64,000 nt of DNA from Aldehydirespirator sp965203635 (GCA_965203635.1 OZ241903.1:124001-188000), one strand, 5' to 3'; shown: positions 1 to 8,892, counted from the first letter of the stretch. Translations and numbers: made by a program. The notes: a model not told the origin generated them from the sequence alone.

Positions 1-229
1 CGACGAAGGTGGCACGTCCCTCCCGTCCTGCGGACCGGCAACCCGACGGACCGCACCGGCCGGCCCGGACGTGAGTCTCGGCCCCTTGGGATGGCTCGCG
101 GTGCTGCTCGTCGTAGTGCTCCTGACGGTACTCGCCCACGCCGCCAGTGTTCGCTCCGACCAGCTGGAGCACCGCGAGTCATCCCCCCTCGCCGACCCGG
201 CCTTCGTACTCGCTAAATCGGCAGAGTAG
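1..229 (+). CDS. 3' end of a protein with a C-terminal membrane segment (5' truncated)
   Basis: The reading frame is open from the left edge (first full codon at base 2) and stops with TAG at 227-229. About 75 residues remain. A low-complexity Gly/Pro/Ala/Thr stretch is followed by one strongly hydrophobic segment (LGWLAVLLVVVLLTVLAHAA), then a polar, charged tail of about 30 residues. This looks like a single-pass membrane anchor near the C-terminus with a short cytoplasmic tail. The family cannot be recognised from this fragment. The stop codon is followed directly by AGAGGCCG, a partial copy of a short motif that recurs at gene ends in this window. Confidence 0.5.
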   Translation, partial: DEGGTSLPSCGPATRRTAPAGPDVSLGPLGWLAVLLVVVLLTVLAHAASVRSDQLEHRESSPLADPAFVLAKSAE

Positions 230-259
230 AGGCCGCGGTCGCGGGGGCCAGCGCGAGGT

Positions 260-1219
260 CTAGCCGACCGGCGCGGTGAACAGGTCGTGGGCACACTCGC
301 CCGCGGCGGTGCGAGTCAGGATCTCGGCGCCGTCGGACGTGCAGGCCAGGGTGTGCTCGAACTGGGCGGTGCGGCGGCCGTCGACGGTGACCGCGGTCCA
401 GCCGTCGTCCCACATCGCAGCCTCGGGTGACCCCAACGTGAGCATCGGCTCGATGGTGAAGGTCATCCCGTCGGCGAGGACCGTCGAGTGTCGGCGGTCG
501 TAGTAGTGCGGCACCTGGAGCCCGGAGTGGAACTCCGTGCCCACACCGTGGCCGATGAATTCCCGCACCACGCCGAGGCCGTGCCTGAAGGCGTGGTTCT
601 GGATGGCCCTCCCGATGTCCGACACCACCGCGCCGGCCCGCACGGCCCCGATCCCGGAGTAGAGCGCGACGCGCGTCTCGGCCACGAGGCGCCGGGAGTG
701 CTCGTCAACATCGCCGATCATCAGTGTCACCGAAGTGTCGCCGTGGACGCCCTCCCGGTACACGGTCACGTCGATGTTGACGATGTCGCCGGCGGCCAGG
801 CGGCGCGAGTCGGGGATCCCGTGGCAGATCACCTCGTTGACGGAGGTGCACACCGACTTCGGATAGCCCCGGTAGCCGAGCGGGCTCGGATAGGCGCCCG
901 CGGCCACGGCCGTATCGTGCACGAACCGGTCGATGGCATCGGTGGTCATCCCGGCCCGGACGTGCTCGCAAGCCGCGATCAGCACCTCGGCCGCGAGCGC
1001 CCCGGTGCGGCGCATGGCCTCCAGCTCACCGGGAGTGCGGGCCAGCGACGACGCCGGAGGATGGGGCTCCCCACCAGGTAGCGATGCGTAGGGCGGGCGT
1101 TCGATGCCGGCCGGAACGCGGCGCTGGGAGCTCACGAGCCCCGGCCGCACCGGAGGATGCGATGCCGGGATGCTGCTCACACCCACACCGGCGGCAACCC
1201 GCCGCTTGCGCTTCGCCAT
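260..1219 (-). CDS. map: Methionine aminopeptidase, type 1c
   Basis: Removes the N-terminal methionine from nascent proteins in the cytoplasm. The 319-residue product has the pita-bread metallopeptidase fold, with metal ligands visible as D150 (NIDV), D161 (HGDT), H224 (IGHGVG), E257 (TIEPM) and E288 (QFEHT), and substrate-side H133 (ICHGIPDS). The N-terminal extension of about 40 residues contains PPVRPG, the proline-rich ribosome-association motif of actinobacterial type 1c enzymes such as the M. tuberculosis protein, which it resembles along its length. The frame stays open further upstream, but the ATG at 1219 gives the basic MAKRKRR start usual for the type, so that start was chosen. It follows the S41 peptidase gene on the same strand. 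Confidence 0.95.
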   Translation of the reverse strand: MAKRKRRVAAGVGVSSIPASHPPVRPGLVSSQRRVPAGIERPPYASLPGGEPHPPASSLARTPGELEAMRRTGALAAEVLIAACEHVRAGMTTDAIDRFVHDTAVAAGAYPSPLGYRGYPKSVCTSVNEVICHGIPDSRRLAAGDIVNIDVTVYREGVHGDTSVTLMIGDVDEHSRRLVAETRVALYSGIGAVRAGAVVSDIGRAIQNHAFRHGLGVVREFIGHGVGTEFHSGLQVPHYYDRRHSTVLADGMTFTIEPMLTLGSPEAAMWDDGWTAVTVDGRRTAQFEHTLACTSDGAEILTRTAAGECAHDLFTAPVG

Positions 1220-1233
1220 CACTTCATAGGCTA

Positions 1234-1246
1234 AGAGGCCGAGCGG
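1234..1246 (+). repeat. 13-bp dispersed motif AGAGGCCGAGCGG
   Basis: One copy of a short motif that recurs about ten times in the window, here between the S41 peptidase stop and the map start. It is preceded by TA, so it reads TAAGAGGCCGAGCGG. Confidence 0.6.
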
Positions 1247-1268
1247 GCGGCGACCAGCTCGCCTGCCG

Positions 1269-3227
1269 CTAGCTCGGGCGGGTGCGGGCCCGCTCGAGGA
1301 AGAGGGCCATCTCGATCCGCGTCGTGGCCCGGTCCGGGCAGAACTGCAACTGATCGGCCGAACAGCCTTTGGTGATGCCCGCGTCGTACAGAGCATCAAT
1401 AGCGGCCGCATGGTGGTTGCCGTGCGTATCGGCGAACCCCGCCGGCAGAGCTGGATCCAGGCGGAACGCCCTCTCCAGGAGGCTCGCCGTCTGAGCGCGG
1501 GTGACCGGATCGTCGGGACAGTACCGGGCCGGTTCCCCGCCGCATCCGCGGGTGATCCCCAACTCGGCCAGCCGCTCCGCATGCGCGGCCCACCACTGGC
1601 CGGCATCAACGTCGGCGAACCGGGAGGAGCTGACCGGCTCCGGATCCTGGCCGTCGACGATGCGCACCAGCCACACTGCCATCAGCCATCTCGGGATCGG
1701 ATCGCCGGGGCAGAAGCGGCCGGGCCCGCACTCAGTGCCGGCGAGCACACCGTCTTCCGCCAGCGCGGCCACCGCATCGAACAGCTCACCGTCCATCTGG
1801 ATGTCGGCCGGAAGGGCACCGGGCAGCCCGGCCGCGGCCGCCGCCAGGCGGGCGAAGCCGATCGGATGCCAGCAGCCCGAGAAGTCCAGTTCCACGTCGG
1901 GCTCGATGCCTCCTTCGGCGCTGGTGCCATCCGGTCCGAACCACCTGAACGCCGTCACCCGGGCACCCCCGAGCAGCATGCCGTTGCGCGATTCCACGGC
2001 CCGGGTGATCTGGCCGGTGTTCTTTCCGTAGGTGGTCGTGCCCACCACGGTGCCGAGACCGTGATCGCGCAGGGCCAGCGTCAGGACTTCGGACGCCGAT
2101 GCCGACGACCCGTCTACCGCCACCGCTACGGGCAGCAGTGCCGGGTTCGGCAGGCTTCCGTGCCCGCTGACCAGGTGACGGAGGGTGTCGAGTCTGGACG
2201 CTTCCCGGATCACGACCTGGCGGTCGTCCAGGAACATCCCTGCGATGTTGATGACGGTCTGCAGGTAGCCCCCGGGATTGCCCCGCAGGTCGATGACCAG
2301 AGTCTCGACACCGGAGTCGAGAAGGGTCTCGAGCTCCTCGCTCACACGGCCATCGGTTCTTGCCCCGAAGGAGTCGAGCCGCAAGTACCCGATGGTGCCC
2401 GCCACCGTCCTGCTGGCCACCGTCGGGGCAAACACGGCTCCGGCCTCCATCCGGAACGATCGCGTGCGGCCGTTCCGCTCGACGATGACCGGCACAAGGC
2501 GACCCAACTCGAAGGTGGGCAAGTCCTGCAGTCCGCAGCCCGAGCCCGACGGAGCCAGACCGGCGATGCTCAAGAGGACATCGTCGGGCTCCAAGCCGGC
2601 CCGCTCGGCGGGGCTGCCCGGGAACACCTCGGACACAACCAGCCGGCACGTTTCCGACAGCACACTGCAGGCAACCGTGCCGTTCAACAGGCCCAGCCTC
2701 AGGCCGATACCCGAATACGGCACCCCCGTGCTCAGGCGCGCCCGCATCTGCTCGTACTCCGACGGCGACATCAGGAAGGTGTTGGGATCCCCCAGCGAGG
2801 CGAACATCGCACTGGAGGCGGCCCACACCGCGGCCGCGGTGTCGCCCACGGCGTCGATCTCCGCGCAGGTCTGATCGAACGCGGGCGAGGGCAGCGCACA
2901 CGGCGGGGCGGCTTCGGTGCCCCGCTGCGCGAGCCCAGCCTCCCGCACCCCCTCGGCGGCGGCTGCGGCCAAGTCCTCGTCGACCAGTTCGTCGACGTAG
3001 TCCTCCTTGAGCATCCGGTAGCCGGCGCAAAGCAGTTCGAACACCGCCGGAGCGTCATCGCACGCAACCCGGGCGGCCGGGGCCTCGGCTTCGGTGCCGG
3101 TGGCGGACTCAGGCTCGGCTCCGGTGTCGGTGTCCCGCGCCACCGCGACTGCCGGCCAGGCAACCAGAGCGGCCAGCACCGCAGCCGCGACCCGGCGACC
3201 CACGCGCCAGTCAACAAAGGAACACAT
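1269..3227 (-). CDS. S41 carboxyl-terminal processing peptidase with C-terminal SLH-type repeats
   Basis: Predicted exported serine peptidase of the CtpA/Tsp family, 652 residues. An N-terminal signal sequence (basic DWRVGRRV, hydrophobic core, AVA-R cleavage-like site) is followed by an acidic linker, a PDZ domain (about 195-255, with SPAERAGLEPDDVLLSI) and the S41 domain (about 275-450). The catalytic serine lies in DGSSASASEVL near residue 377 and the lysine in TYGKNTGQ near 402. The last 170 residues form three SLH-like repeats, each with a cysteine pair (for example GCGGEPARYCPDDPVTR), probably for wall attachment. Such fusions with Cys-bearing SLH repeats are, to my knowledge, common in Acidimicrobiia. 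ATG at 3227 was chosen; a GTG lies one codon upstream. Substrate unknown. Confidence 0.88.
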   Translation of the reverse strand: MCSFVDWRVGRRVAAAVLAALVAWPAVAVARDTDTGAEPESATGTEAEAPAARVACDDAPAVFELLCAGYRMLKEDYVDELVDEDLAAAAAEGVREAGLAQRGTEAAPPCALPSPAFDQTCAEIDAVGDTAAAVWAASSAMFASLGDPNTFLMSPSEYEQMRARLSTGVPYSGIGLRLGLLNGTVACSVLSETCRLVVSEVFPGSPAERAGLEPDDVLLSIAGLAPSGSGCGLQDLPTFELGRLVPVIVERNGRTRSFRMEAGAVFAPTVASRTVAGTIGYLRLDSFGARTDGRVSEELETLLDSGVETLVIDLRGNPGGYLQTVINIAGMFLDDRQVVIREASRLDTLRHLVSGHGSLPNPALLPVAVAVDGSSASASEVLTLALRDHGLGTVVGTTTYGKNTGQITRAVESRNGMLLGGARVTAFRWFGPDGTSAEGGIEPDVELDFSGCWHPIGFARLAAAAAGLPGALPADIQMDGELFDAVAALAEDGVLAGTECGPGRFCPGDPIPRWLMAVWLVRIVDGQDPEPVSSSRFADVDAGQWWAAHAERLAELGITRGCGGEPARYCPDDPVTRAQTASLLERAFRLDPALPAGFADTHGNHHAAAIDALYDAGITKGCSADQLQFCPDRATTRIEMALFLERARTRPS

Positions 3228-3247
3228 CACAGGGAGGCTCAGGGCAC

Positions 3248-3709
3248 TCAGCGAAGGAACCGGCTGACCGACTCGACCACGCAGGCCGGCTTGGGCTGGC
3301 CCGCGATCTCAACCGTGACGGTGATCACCGTCTGAACTCCCACACCGCCGGGCAACTCCTCCGCGGACGTCAGGACCGCTGAGGCCCGCAGCCGCGACCC
3401 GACCAGGACCGGCTGCGGGAAGCGCACCCGGTTGACTCCGTAGTTGATCCCCATGGAGATCCCATCGACCCGCACGATCTGCGGCAACAGCAGGTTGGTG
3501 AGCGCCAGGGTGAGATAGCCGTGAGCGATGGTGGCCCCGAACGGGCCCGCCGCGGCCGCCGCCGGATCGACATGGATCCACTGGTGATCGCCGGTGGCCT
3601 CGGCGAACATTTCGATACGGGCCTGGTCGACGCTCACCCACTCGCTGTGACCGAGATGCCGGCCGACGGCGCCCAACAGCTCGTCGGGAGTGGCGAAGAC
3701 CGTCGTCAC
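3248..3709 (-). CDS. MaoC-family (R)-specific enoyl-CoA hydratase/dehydratase
   Basis: Hot-dog-fold dehydratase of 153 residues, the usual length for single-domain MaoC proteins. The hydratase motif is clear: FAEATGDHQWIHVDPAAAAAG carries the catalytic Asp and His, followed by FGATIAHGYLTLAL. These enzymes hydrate trans-2-enoyl-CoA to (R)-3-hydroxyacyl-CoA in fatty acid or polyester metabolism; the exact substrate is not evident. Start is a GTG. The stop lies about 20 bases from the S41 gene start on the same strand, so the two may be cotranscribed although they are functionally unrelated. Confidence 0.9.
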   Translation of the reverse strand: MTTVFATPDELLGAVGRHLGHSEWVSVDQARIEMFAEATGDHQWIHVDPAAAAAGPFGATIAHGYLTLALTNLLLPQIVRVDGISMGINYGVNRVRFPQPVLVGSRLRASAVLTSAEELPGGVGVQTVITVTVEIAGQPKPACVVESVSRFLR

Positions 3710-3817
3710 GAGCCGAGACGTTAGCGCCGCGCGGACCTGCGGCGACCTCTCGTGCCGCCCCCTATTGGCCGTCTTGGCCGTCAGCGTCCGCTGGCATCGC
3801 AGCTAGCCTTGCCGCCC

Positions 3818-4717
3818 ATGGCGGCCAGCGGCGGAACGAAGGCGATCCTCGCCGCCCTCTTTGCCAACCTCGGGCTGGCCATCGCCAAGTTCGTGGCCTT
3901 CGTCTTCACCGGGGCATCGTCGATGCTGGCCGAAGCCATCCACAGCGTGGCCGACACCAGCAATCAGGCCCTGCTGCTGCTCGGAGGCCACCTGGCCCGG
4001 CGCGACGCCACCACCCAGCACTCCTTCGGCTACGGGCGCGAGCGCTACTTCTGGTCGTTCGTGGTGGCTCTGGTGCTGTTCACGGTCGGGTCCCTGTACG
4101 CCCTGTACGAGGGAATCGACAAGATTCGCCACCCCCACGAGATCGACTCGCCGGTGTGGGCCTTCGTGGTGCTCAGCGTGGGCATCGTGCTGGAGAGCTT
4201 CTCGATGCGCACCGCGGTGGTCGAGTCCAACCGAGTCCGGGGTTCGGCGTCCTGGATGCACTTCATCAGGCGGTCGCGAACGCCGGAGTTGCCGGTGGTG
4301 CTGCTCGAAGACCTGGGCGCCCTCCTGGGGCTGGTTCTGGCCCTCGGGGCTCTGGCGATTGCCGCCGTGTTCGACGCGCCGGTGTGGGACGGAATCGGCA
4401 CCCTCTCGATCGGCGTGCTGCTGGGACTGATCGCGGTGGTGCTGGCGGTGGAGATGCGCAGCCTGCTACTGGGTGAGTCGGCTACCAGGGCGGACGACGG
4501 CGCCATACGCAAGGCCATCATGTCGACCGACGGCGTGGTGGGCCTGATCCACCTGCGTACCCAGCACATCGGCCCTGAGGAGTTGCTGGTGGCGGCCAAG
4601 GTGCGGTTCGATCCCGGCTACACCACCGCCGACCTCGTCGAGGCCATCAACCGGGTCGAGGAGAACACCCGGGCCGCGGTGCCCATCGCCCGCATCATGT
4701 ACGTGGAGCCGACATAG
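3818..4717 (+). CDS. Cation diffusion facilitator family transporter
   Basis: Inner-membrane divalent cation exporter (Zn/Mn/Fe type) of 299 residues. Five to six hydrophobic helices are visible, including the first metal-site helix SMLAEAIHSVADTSNQALLLLG, where the HSxxD/N pattern is typical of the CDF family. The C-terminal 80 residues (TDGVVGLIHLRTQHIGPEELLVAAKVRF) form the cytoplasmic domain. The long insert after helix 4 (RGSASWMHFIRRSRTPELPVVLLEDLGAL) resembles the SLC30A9-like branch. The frame is open further upstream, but ATG at 3818 begins just before the first membrane segment. The metal cannot be assigned from sequence. Confidence 0.9.
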   Translation: MAASGGTKAILAALFANLGLAIAKFVAFVFTGASSMLAEAIHSVADTSNQALLLLGGHLARRDATTQHSFGYGRERYFWSFVVALVLFTVGSLYALYEGIDKIRHPHEIDSPVWAFVVLSVGIVLESFSMRTAVVESNRVRGSASWMHFIRRSRTPELPVVLLEDLGALLGLVLALGALAIAAVFDAPVWDGIGTLSIGVLLGLIAVVLAVEMRSLLLGESATRADDGAIRKAIMSTDGVVGLIHLRTQHIGPEELLVAAKVRFDPGYTTADLVEAINRVEENTRAAVPIARIMYVEPT

Positions 4718-4728
4718 AGGCCGAGCGG
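4716..4728 (+). repeat. 13-bp dispersed motif fused to a stop codon
   Basis: AGAGGCCGAGCGG begins on the last two bases of the TAG stop of the cation efflux gene, giving TAGAGGCCGAGCGG. Similar fusions of stop codon and motif occur at four other gene ends in the window. Confidence 0.65.
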
Positions 4729-4739
4729 CTGAGCGACCC

Positions 4740-5423
4740 GTGATCACCGACCTGCATACCACCACGACCGGCACCGGGCCTGCGGTCGTGCTCGTGCACG
4801 GCATGGGCGACAGCGGCTCGGTGTGGGCCGGGACGGTGGAGGCTCTCGGAACGGACTTCGCCTGCACGTGCATCGACCTGCCCGGCCACGGGCGCTCCCC
4901 CGCTCCATCCGAGCGAGCCCCTTACGAGCGCGAGGCCGTGCTGGCGTCCATCGACGCCGTGCTGGCTCGGACCGGTCCAGCGGTGTACGTAGGACACTCG
5001 CTGGGCGGTTACCTCGGGCTGACCCATTGCCTGACGAGGCCTGGAGTCATCCGGGGGCTGGTGCTGGTGGCGGCCGGCCCCGGCTTCCGGGACGCGGCGG
5101 CAATGAAGGACTGGAACGATCGGGTTCACCTGAGCGCACCGCGCCTGACGATCCCCCGGGTCGCGACGGTGACCAGCCTCCACACCGACTCCATGGTGAT
5201 CGACCGGCTGGCCGAGGTCACGGCGCCCGTGGGCCTGCTGGTGGGCAGCAACGACAAGGCCTTCGTAGGCGCCAACGAGTACATGGAGCGCAAGTTGCCC
5301 GATGTGCGCCGCCGCACCGTCGACGAGGGCCGGCACCGGTTGATGAGGACCCATCCCGGCGCGGTGGCCGACATGGTGCGCGACGTGGCCGCGGCGGCCG
5401 GCCTGACTTCCGGGAGGCAGTGA
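4740..5423 (+). CDS. Alpha/beta hydrolase
   Basis: Cytoplasmic alpha/beta-hydrolase of 227 residues, with the oxyanion HG motif (VLVHGMGDSG), the nucleophile elbow GHSLGG (Ser about residue 83), and a late His in DEGRHRLMRTHPG. The acid is probably the Asp in VGSNDKAF. The substrate is not predictable. Start is GTG at 4740, 22 bases after the cation transporter stop. Its TGA overlaps the ATG of the downstream sulfurtransferase (TGATG), so the two are probably translationally coupled. Confidence 0.85.
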   Translation: MITDLHTTTTGTGPAVVLVHGMGDSGSVWAGTVEALGTDFACTCIDLPGHGRSPAPSERAPYEREAVLASIDAVLARTGPAVYVGHSLGGYLGLTHCLTRPGVIRGLVLVAAGPGFRDAAAMKDWNDRVHLSAPRLTIPRVATVTSLHTDSMVIDRLAEVTAPVGLLVGSNDKAFVGANEYMERKLPDVRRRTVDEGRHRLMRTHPGAVADMVRDVAAAAGLTSGRQ

Positions 5424-6244
5424 TGGACGGGTTCGGACCGCTGGTCGACGCCCGATGGCTCGCCACCCACGCCGACTCCGTGGTGATCGCCGATGTCAGG
5501 TGGTACCTCGACGGCCGCTCGGGTCGGGAGGCCTACACCCGGGGCCACATCCCGGGAGCGCGTTTCGTCGACCTCGACACCGATCTCTCAGGCCCGCCCA
5601 CCGCCGATGGCGGCCGCCATCCGCTGCCATCGCCCGAGGACTTCGCCGCGGCCATGACCCGGCTCGGCATCGGCGACGACACTGCCGTCGTCGCCTACGA
5701 CGACGTCGGCGGAGTGATCGCGTCGCGGCTGTGGTGGATGCTCGACTGCGTGGGCGGTGACGCGGCCGTGCTCGACGGCGGGCTCGAGGCCTGGCCCGGC
5801 GCCCTGCAGACTGCGGCACCCTCGTGGCAGCCGGAGACGTTCACCGCCCGGCCCTGGCCCGCGGCGCGCTTCGCCACCATCGAGGAGGTCGACGCGGCCC
5901 GTACCGACCCGAACCGTCTGGTGATCGACGCCCGCTCCGTCGAGAGATACCGCGGCGAGCCCAACGCCATCGATCCCCGATTCGGCCACATCCCCGGCGC
6001 GGTGAGCATGCAGGTCGGCGACAACCTCCACTACGGCCGTTTCCGGCCCGCCGGGGACCTGCGAGCCCGCTACACCGAGGTCGGAGCGGCGGACCGCCCG
6101 GTGATCGCCTACTGCGGCAGCGGCGTGTCGGCCTGCCACGACCTGCTCGCCCTGCGCCATGCGGGGCTGGGCGACGGCCGGCTGTTCGTGGGGTCGTGGT
6201 CCGCCTGGGGATCCGATCCGGACCGCCCCCTGGCCACCGCCTGA
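5423..6244 (+). CDS. Two-domain thiosulfate/3-mercaptopyruvate sulfurtransferase (rhodanese)
   Basis: Tandem rhodanese protein of 273 residues. The N-terminal domain (about 1-130; DVRWYLDGRSGREAYTRGHIPGA) lacks the active-site Cys, having YDDVGG at that position. The C-terminal domain (about 150-273) carries the catalytic loop AYCGSGVSAC, with the persulfide-forming Cys in CGSGVS. It transfers sulfane sulfur from thiosulfate or mercaptopyruvate to thiophilic acceptors in the cytoplasm. The ATG overlaps the stop of the upstream hydrolase gene, indicating one operon. Confidence 0.92.
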   Translation: MDGFGPLVDARWLATHADSVVIADVRWYLDGRSGREAYTRGHIPGARFVDLDTDLSGPPTADGGRHPLPSPEDFAAAMTRLGIGDDTAVVAYDDVGGVIASRLWWMLDCVGGDAAVLDGGLEAWPGALQTAAPSWQPETFTARPWPAARFATIEEVDAARTDPNRLVIDARSVERYRGEPNAIDPRFGHIPGAVSMQVGDNLHYGRFRPAGDLRARYTEVGAADRPVIAYCGSGVSACHDLLALRHAGLGDGRLFVGSWSAWGSDPDRPLATA

Positions 6245-6261
6245 GAGGGCTGGGTCCCCGC

Positions 6262-7002
6262 TCAGGCAGTTCGGGCGTCGAGCTTGAGTTCCGGGAAGTC
6301 GATGTCGGGATGATCCAGCGCCACTGCGAACGCCTCAGCCAGCGCCGCGCCCACGTCGTCGACGTGCATCATGCCCCCCGGCACTGCCTGGCGCTCCCAG
6401 GCCTCGAGAGCCTCGCCGAGCAGTTCGACGTTCATGTGGTCACTGAATTCGGTCGGCGCGGTGTTGCCCATCACGACCCGCATGAAGCGCCGGTCGGGAT
6501 GCTCGGCCCGCCACACCCGGATGCACTGGTCGAGCGCGGCCTTGGTGGCGCTGTAGGAGCCGAACAGCGCGTTGGCGTCCTCGACGGTGCGGGACGACAC
6601 GAAGGCAGTAAGCCCAGTGCGGTCCATGTGGTCGAGCGCAGCAGCCGCGGCCAGGTTGGCCCCCGCAACGTTCACCCGGAACACATCGGCCCAGGTGTCG
6701 GGCTCGGTGGCGCTCAACGGCTGGAGGACGCCGTAGCCCGCGACGTAGACCATCAGGTCGAGCCCTGCCATGGCCGCCGCGGCCTCGGCAGCGACGCGGC
6801 GGGCGTCACCGGGAACGGTGGTGTCGCCGGGTACCGCGTGGCCGGTGCCCAATTCGGCCACCAGCGCTTCGAGCCTCTCCCGGCGCCGAGCCGAGACGGT
6901 CACAGCGCCGCCCCGGGCCACCACCGCACGGGCCACCGCAGCGCCGATCCCCGACGAAGCCCCCACCACCAGCACACGCCGTCCGGCCAATGTCGGGGTC
7001 AT
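6262..7002 (-). CDS. SDR-family NAD(P)-dependent oxidoreductase
   Basis: Classical short-chain dehydrogenase of 246 residues: cofactor motif GASSGIG (about 15-21), catalytic Ser in FVSSRT, and Tyr/Lys in YSATK. An Arg pair after strand 2 (SARRRER) suggests NADP preference. The substrate is unknown. It converges on the sulfurtransferase gene, with about 17 bases between their stops, and is divergent from the Ppx/GppA gene across a region holding a conserved hairpin. Confidence 0.9.
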   Translation of the reverse strand: MTPTLAGRRVLVVGASSGIGAAVARAVVARGGAVTVSARRRERLEALVAELGTGHAVPGDTTVPGDARRVAAEAAAAMAGLDLMVYVAGYGVLQPLSATEPDTWADVFRVNVAGANLAAAAALDHMDRTGLTAFVSSRTVEDANALFGSYSATKAALDQCIRVWRAEHPDRRFMRVVMGNTAPTEFSDHMNVELLGEALEAWERQAVPGGMMHVDDVGAALAEAFAVALDHPDIDFPELKLDARTA

Positions 7003-7061
7003 CGCCCTACCGTATCGCTGCGCAGACGCGGCCTGAGCGGAGGACTCAGCGATTCGAACTG

Positions 7062-7107
7062 TTCTTGACGTAGTTGTGCTCCCATGCAGTGCATAACTAC
7101 GTCAAGA
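7062..7107. repeat. Conserved inverted-repeat element, copy 1
   Basis: Left arm TTCTTGACGTAGTTGTGC (7062-7079) and right arm GCATAACTACGTCAAGA (7091-7107) pair with a single G-T wobble and an 11-base loop. The left arm is identical to that of copy 2 near 23.26 kb and nearly so to copy 3 near 40.14 kb. This copy lies between two divergently transcribed genes, so it cannot serve both as a terminator. No T-tract follows. Confidence 0.75.
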
Positions 7108-7176
7108 TCGCCACCACCCCACCGCGCGCCGTCGAATGTTGCAAGCGAGGCGGTTTGCCGTGAGGATGCTCGCCCG

Positions 7177-8808
7177 ATGACTGGGGCGCGGGCGCTGGCC
7201 GCCATCGATGTGGGCACCAACTCCGTGCACATGGTGATCGCCCGGCCCGTGCCCGGCGGATCGCCCGAGATCCTGGCCCGTGAGCGCGTGCCGGTGCGCC
7301 TCGGCACCGGCGGCGACGACATGAAGCTGCTGATGCCCGACGCCGTCGAGCGGGCCGTCGCCGCGCTGGTGGAGTTCCGCCACATCGCCGACGCCCACGA
7401 CGCCGAGGTGGTGGCGGTGGCCACCAGCGCGGTGCGCGAGGCCGAGAACCAGGGCCGGTTCCTGCGGCGGGTCCACGACGAGGCCCGCATCACGGTGGAG
7501 ATCGTCTCGGGTATGGAGGAGGCCCGACTGATCCACCTGGGCGCCATGAGCGCGGTGCCGATCGCGGGCCGGCCCCACCTCGTCATCGACATCGGCGGCG
7601 GCTCCACCGAGCTGATCGTCGGCGACCACGCCCCCGCGGCGCTGGCCCGCAGCCTCAAGCTGGGCCACATCCGCCTCACCGACCGCTTCTTCGGTGGCGG
7701 CGTGATCGCCGACGGCGCGGTCAAGGCCTGCCGTCGCCACATCAAGTCCTTCGTGGCCCACGTGGCCCAGGAGGCTCGCGACATCGGCTTCGAGGTCGCA
7801 GTGGGCTGTTCGGGCACCATCGCGGCGGTGGCGGCTCTCTGCGCGGCACGGCGCGGCGAGACGTTGCGCACCGTCGCCAACGCAACCATCCAGCGCGGCG
7901 ACCTGAACGAGGTGGTCGCCGACCTCGTTTCCCGGCCCACCCCCGGCGACCGCGCCGACATGGGCGGCCTGGACCCCGCCCGCCGCGACGTGATCGTGGC
8001 AGGGGCCATCCTGCTGCGGCAGCTCTTCAAAGCCCTTGGCATCGATTCCCTGGTGGTGTCGACCGGAGCGCTGCGCGAGGGGCTGCTGCTCGACCGCTTC
8101 AACCGCAGGGACCGCTCCCGCGACGACGGCCTGCATCATCTCAGCGATCTCAGACGCTCCGGTGTGCTGGCCCTGGCTCGCAGCTACCACGAGGACTTGA
8201 TCCATGCCGAGCACGCCACCGACCTGGCGCTGGAGCTGTTCGATGAGACCGGAGCCGCGCACGGGCTGACCATCGCGGACAGCGAGCTGCTGGAAGCCGC
8301 AGGCCTGCTCCACAACATCGGCCGCTTCGTGGCCAACTCCTCGCACCACAAACACTCCTACTACCTGATCCGCAACAGCGAACGCCTCGCAGGGTTCAGC
8401 GAGAACGAACTGGAGCTGATCGCGCTGGTGGCCCGCTACCACCGCAAGAGCCGGCCGGTGTCGTCGCACCGCGAGTACACGGCGCTCAGCAAGCCCGACC
8501 GCCGCCGGGTGCGGGTGCTGGCCGGGCTGCTGCGGGTGGGGATAGCGCTGGACCGCACCTACCGGAGGGCCGTCGAGCGGGTCCATGCCTCCGTGGGCGA
8601 AGAGGCAGTGACCATCGATGTGGAGATTGCCGCGGGCACCGACGTGGACATCGAGCTGTTCACCGCTCGCCGCAGCGCGAGTCTGCTGGCAGACGCCCTG
8701 GGACGCACCGTCGACTTCCGGGTGGTGGAGACCAGCCCGGAGCGTCAGCGCAGGAACCACCCGGCCAACGGACCGGGCAATGCCATTCCCAGAGGGCCTC
8801 GAGCCTGA
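7177..8808 (+). CDS. ppx: Exopolyphosphatase / guanosine pentaphosphate phosphohydrolase family
   Basis: ASKHA-fold Ppx/GppA phosphatase of 543 residues that hydrolyses polyphosphate and/or pppGpp. The N-terminal phosphate-binding loop IDVGTNSVHMVI (about 10-21) and the second motif DIGGGSTELIVG (about 138-149) are intact. A C-terminal HD-like helical domain follows (LLHNIGRFVANSSHHKHSYYLIRNS, about 370-395, then YHRKSRP), as in the long E. coli-type enzymes. The frame is open to 7084, but ATG at 7177 places the DVGTNS motif at the usual distance from the N-terminus and leaves the conserved hairpin outside the gene. Confidence 0.9.
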   Translation: MTGARALAAIDVGTNSVHMVIARPVPGGSPEILARERVPVRLGTGGDDMKLLMPDAVERAVAALVEFRHIADAHDAEVVAVATSAVREAENQGRFLRRVHDEARITVEIVSGMEEARLIHLGAMSAVPIAGRPHLVIDIGGGSTELIVGDHAPAALARSLKLGHIRLTDRFFGGGVIADGAVKACRRHIKSFVAHVAQEARDIGFEVAVGCSGTIAAVAALCAARRGETLRTVANATIQRGDLNEVVADLVSRPTPGDRADMGGLDPARRDVIVAGAILLRQLFKALGIDSLVVSTGALREGLLLDRFNRRDRSRDDGLHHLSDLRRSGVLALARSYHEDLIHAEHATDLALELFDETGAAHGLTIADSELLEAAGLLHNIGRFVANSSHHKHSYYLIRNSERLAGFSENELELIALVARYHRKSRPVSSHREYTALSKPDRRRVRVLAGLLRVGIALDRTYRRAVERVHASVGEEAVTIDVEIAAGTDVDIELFTARRSASLLADALGRTVDFRVVETSPERQRRNHPANGPGNAIPRGPRA

Positions 8809-8820
8809 GCAGCCGGCACC

Positions 8821-8892
8821 CGAAGAGTCAGGAGTGGGGCGCGATCACCGACTCCCCGAAGAGTCAGGAGTGGGGCGCGATCACCGACTCCC
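8821..8892. repeat. Perfect 36-bp tandem duplication
   Basis: Bases 8821-8856 and 8857-8892 are identical 36-mers. The second copy contains the last codons and stop of the LLM oxidoreductase on the minus strand; the first lies just beyond its stop. Because 36 is a multiple of three, the duplicated copy repeats the C-terminal codons and stop without changing the protein. Confidence 0.9.
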
